64,000 nucleotides of DNA from Woeseiaceae bacterium (GTDB lineage Bacteria > Pseudomonadota > Gammaproteobacteria > Steroidobacterales > Woeseiaceae). Both the position numbers and the translations under genes were made by a program. Where the stretch lies: NCBI GenBank assembly GCA_028279985.1, contig JANQMR010000011.1, forward strand, positions 124,001 through 188,000, read 5' to 3'. Numbering within the stretch: position 1 is the first letter of the stretch; each line of letters begins with the position of its first letter. Positions 61,171 to 64,000 of the stretch are shown here, piece by piece. The notes below the pieces were generated by a model. That model was not told the DNA's origin, did no database searches, and saw only the letters and a list, made by a program, of their open reading frames with translations.

Positions 61171-62975
61171 ACAGGAACTATTGGGCCGACACGCACGCGT
61201 TGCGCCTAGCTGTTCGGTTTCTTTTTACTGAAGTGGACCGGGTGGTGCGATGCTACTTCGTACTGGCTATTATCTTCGTGCTTGGCTCATCACTGCTAAT
61301 TGCAATCTCTCCGGCATTGCTCAAGGCCTTAGTAGACAGCATTGCAGACGATGGTGGGACATCTTCTAGTATCGCTCCTTTGATGATTGCGATGTATGTC
61401 TCCAGCCTGCTGCTAAGTCGTTTGCTCGGAGAGCTTCGATGGTTTGCTTTTGGCCTTGGCGAGCAGCGCCTTAACCGTCGGTTGAGTCGGCGCCTCTTCG
61501 AGCACGTTATTCAACTACCAATGCAGTTTCATGTTGAGAACAAGGCAGGGGCCCTCGGCCAGACTTTGACAAATGGTCTAGTCGGTTATCGGTGGATTCT
61601 TCAGCACAGCGTTTTTTCGTTTCTACCGGTGTTAACAGAGTTGGCTACTATGACTATGGTTTTACTTTACTTCGGACAGCCAACCTTCCTCGCAATTTTT
61701 TCCGCGTCACTTGTTGCTTATGGTATTGCCTTCGGGATGGGGGCTGTGTACATCTCGGGCCCCGCCCGGGACGTATCTCGCTCACGAATTGCCGCCAACT
61801 CAACAATGACTGACAGCATCCTGAACTGCGAGGCGGTTAAGTTTGCCAACGGCGAAGAGCACGTCGGGCGACGGTACGACGACACGCTAAAGGAGTCTGA
61901 ATGGCACTGGCGGAACTTCTATCGGCGCCGCACAATGAACGGTGTATTGGTTAGTGTTATTTTTGGGATTTCCTTTGGCGCGACGCTCATATTCTCATCA
62001 CTTGCAATTGGCGCCAACACAATGACGGTTGGCGAATTTGTCCTTGTCAACGCGTACATGCTACAGATGATCCGGCTTCTAGAAACTATTGGCGTTGGAG
62101 TACGCGACTCCGCGCAGGGCTTCGCATTCATTGAGAAGATGACTAGCTTGCTCAAGCAACGGAGTGAAAACTTGACTGCGGCTGGAAAGACTCTACCCGC
62201 GGACTCACCTGTCAGTCTCGTTTTTGACGATGTAAGCTTCTCGTATGGGGATGGAGTGAATATCCTTAGTAACGTTAGCTTCTCTGTGAAGCCCGGTAAT
62301 ACCGTCGCTATCGTGGGTCAAAGTGGCTGCGGGAAATCGTCATTGATTCGTCTACTCGTCCGACTTTATGATCCGGACAGTGGGGAGATTCTCCTAAACG
62401 ATACAGCAATTTCGCAGATATCCCTCTCGAATCTCCGCAGATCGATCGCCGTCGTCCCCCAAGACCCAGTGCTATTCCATGACTCCATTGCGTACAACAT
62501 CGGTTTTGGCCAGAAGGGGCTATCGGAAGATATCCGGCACGCGGCGCGTCTTGCTGACCTTCACAAGTTGGTGGACCGGTTCTCGGAAGGATTCGGCACG
62601 ATAGTAGGTGAGCGGGGCCTAAAACTCTCTGGAGGGGAGAAACAGCGTGTGGCAATTGCTCGGGCCGTTTTGAAGAATCCGCAACTGTTTGTTTTTGATG
62701 AGGCGACATCGTCTTTGGATTCCGAGACCGAATTGAGGATACTCCGAAATCTGAGAGAAATCTCGCGAGAGAGGACAACTCTTATAGTTGCTCACCGACT
62801 GTCAACAGTTGTTCATGCCGACGATATTATCGTCTTGAGGTGCGGCAAAGTTGTTGAACGAGGTAGCCACCGAATGTTGATGGCGCAGGATGGTCACTAC
62901 GCCGCCATGTGGCAAACACAACGGCGAGAGGAGTTGCTTCAGCGTCAACAGCATGATGCGATGACGGCAGCCTAA
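61167..62975 (+). CDS. Lasso peptide exporter, ABC transporter (D protein)
   Basis: 602 residues: six-helix exporter membrane domain (about 20-320), then an ATPase domain with Walker A GQSGCGKSS, Q-loop, signature LSGGEKQR, Walker B LFVFDEATSSLDS and H-loop VAHRLS. Homodimeric half-transporter of ATM1/McjD type. It exports the mature lasso peptide and can give self-immunity. ATGA overlap with the cyclase. Confidence 0.92.
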   Translation: MNRNYWADTHALRLAVRFLFTEVDRVVRCYFVLAIIFVLGSSLLIAISPALLKALVDSIADDGGTSSSIAPLMIAMYVSSLLLSRLLGELRWFAFGLGEQRLNRRLSRRLFEHVIQLPMQFHVENKAGALGQTLTNGLVGYRWILQHSVFSFLPVLTELATMTMVLLYFGQPTFLAIFSASLVAYGIAFGMGAVYISGPARDVSRSRIAANSTMTDSILNCEAVKFANGEEHVGRRYDDTLKESEWHWRNFYRRRTMNGVLVSVIFGISFGATLIFSSLAIGANTMTVGEFVLVNAYMLQMIRLLETIGVGVRDSAQGFAFIEKMTSLLKQRSENLTAAGKTLPADSPVSLVFDDVSFSYGDGVNILSNVSFSVKPGNTVAIVGQSGCGKSSLIRLLVRLYDPDSGEILLNDTAISQISLSNLRRSIAVVPQDPVLFHDSIAYNIGFGQKGLSEDIRHAARLADLHKLVDRFSEGFGTIVGERGLKLSGGEKQRVAIARAVLKNPQLFVFDEATSSLDSETELRILRNLREISRERTTLIVAHRLSTVVHADDIIVLRCGKVVERGSHRMLMAQDGHYAAMWQTQRREELLQRQQHDAMTAA

Positions 62976-63217
62976 TCGCCGGCCACCGCGGGGCGGTTAG
63001 AGAATCAGGATGTAACACAGAAGCAGATTGGCAGCACCTTGGAAGGGTAATCATCGGAAGCGGGGGGTACCGGGAGCAGAACTGGCAGAGATAACCATAG
63101 GACAGCGGTTGAATGGTTCGGGTAGGACGCTCAATGGTTGGTTGCGTGCCCCAAAGTGGCCTCTGGAGCACGGCGATACGTTTGTCACGTACTCCGTTCT
63201 ACGCTACCAGAGCTTGG

Positions 63218-64000
63218 CTAGTTCTCGTTAATGGCCCTAATCGTGCTTGAGCTTGCACGTTGTTGTGATCGCATATCACGCCAGCGAGCGTATTGCATAG
63301 GATCCAGCGGATCTTGGTCCTCGATTCCTTGGAGCCAGAACTTGAGCCACTGCAGATTGCGGCGATAGATATTGTACCGGTGCCTTGGTTGCATCTTGAC
63401 GTGTTTCTCATCGGGGAACACGTACATCTCAAAGGGCTTGTGAGCCTCTCGCATCGCCGCAAGTGTTTCCAAGGCGATTAGATACTCGCTATCGGAAGCC
63501 TGCAACAGTAGTGGTGTCTTTATCACGTCGATGTTGGACGAAACAGCATGATTGGCCCACCGGCCGGCAGCGTTGCGGGCGGGGTGTCCATAGCCGAAGG
63601 ATCTCAGCCGGTCCTGTTTCTTAATCCCGCCTAAGTAATATAGAAGAGGCTCCCGCGATGGACTACTAATTGCCGCCGCCGCAAATCGATTCGACCGAGT
63701 AATGCTATAGAGAGTCAATTCTGACCCCAGACTTAACCCAGTTATAGCAATACGGTGCGGATCGACCAGGCCCTTCCTAATCAGCATATCAATTGCTACA
63801 TCCAGACTGGACTTAATCCGCTTGTGCATTCGATCGTTTTTCCGTAGCGCACGGTCAATGTCTTCGCTGCTGGTGGCCGTCGCGTAGAGCGTCCAATCAC
63901 TAGGCTGGTCAAAATCCAATACGGCGAAGCCGTTGGCCGAAAAGACCTGGATTGGATATTCATCCCCTACGGCACCCCGGAGAAACCCTCGAGAATAATA
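63218..64000 (-). CDS. Lasso peptide isopeptidase, S9 family (partial, 5' end beyond window)
   Basis: 260 visible residues at the C-terminal end of a prolyl-oligopeptidase-like enzyme; the codon frame continues to the last base. Blocks: YYSRGFLRGAVGDEYPIQ and ANGFAVLDFDQPSDW, nucleophile Ser in ITGLSLGSELTL, Asp in LLQASDSEYLIALE and His in FPDEKHVKMQP. These match Atxe2-type isopeptidases that cut the macrolactam of imported lasso peptides. It converges on the exporter gene. The N-terminal propeller should lie outside the window. Confidence 0.85.
   Translation of the reverse strand, partial: YYSRGFLRGAVGDEYPIQVFSANGFAVLDFDQPSDWTLYATATSSEDIDRALRKNDRMHKRIKSSLDVAIDMLIRKGLVDPHRIAITGLSLGSELTLYSITRSNRFAAAAISSPSREPLLYYLGGIKKQDRLRSFGYGHPARNAAGRWANHAVSSNIDVIKTPLLLQASDSEYLIALETLAAMREAHKPFEMYVFPDEKHVKMQPRHRYNIYRRNLQWLKFWLQGIEDQDPLDPMQYARWRDMRSQQRASSSTIRAINEN

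Noticed and set aside
63028..63231. 67-codon frame between the exporter and the isopeptidase
   Set aside because: Lies in a convergent gap, overlaps the isopeptidase end and has no precursor-like leader or lasso hallmarks.

Overview
The window is 64 kb of a GC-rich chromosome from a Gram-negative bacterium. LpxA/LpxH, the YdbH-YnbE-YdbL trio, a TonB-dependent receptor, ExbB-type energisers and an Rnf complex point to a gammaproteobacterium. The exact lineage cannot be fixed from the sequence. No rRNA, tRNA or CRISPR array was seen.

Region by region. 0-2.1 kb (minus): DUF3450 protein and an ExbB/TolQ-type channel, the start of a TonB-energising operon that runs off the left edge. 2.6-4.2 kb: class I fructose-bisphosphate aldolase and an exported glutathione peroxidase. 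4.3-11.1 kb (minus): a long Lhr helicase and a stand-alone HypF. 11.3-17.3 kb: ApbE flavin transferase, a methionine pair (MetY, MetA-type homoserine acyltransferase), an MscS channel and a hydrolase. 17.6-30.3 kb (plus): one long redox operon, rnfB - giant pyruvate:ferredoxin-oxidoreductase-like enzyme - rnfC-D-G-E-A - a tiny Cys-rich membrane protein - a ferredoxin-NADP reductase-like flavoprotein - a dicarboxylate symporter. The 2-oxoacid oxidoreductase can supply low-potential electrons to Rnf or to the reductase, and ApbE nearby can attach FMN to RnfG and RnfD.

30.3-35.7 kb: an effector-like hypothetical, an NfeD-like membrane protein, a c-type cytochrome lipoprotein, and ydbH-ynbE-ydbL for phospholipid transport between the membranes. 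35.7-39.5 kb: lpxA facing lpxH-gnnA-gnnB. This set predicts lipid A built on 2,3-diamino-glucose with amide-linked acyl chains. 39.6-40.9 kb: the SbtA bicarbonate transporter with its PII-like partner SbtB. 40.9-46.7 kb: a TetR-controlled unit (acyl-CoA ligase, hydrolase, TonB receptor) sharing four copies of one palindromic operator. 47-55 kb: hybrid histidine kinase, CDF metal exporter, YwaF-like protein, hydrolase, YceH, DUF2905, hydroxyacid dehydrogenase, then an XRE/ImmA pair.

From about 56.2 kb to the right edge the base composition drops and a MITE-like element marks the boundary. This segment holds a lasso-peptide cluster: GntR regulator, a 32-residue precursor gene missed by ordinary length cut-offs (58398-58496), B protein (leader recognition plus protease), C cyclase, D ABC exporter, and the C-terminal part of an S9 lasso isopeptidase on the opposite strand. 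Having both an exporter and an isopeptidase is unusual and is the most interesting feature here. A second theme is the many short tandem duplications at gene starts and junctions. The clearest is three diverged copies of the rnfE start linked by ATGA overlaps.
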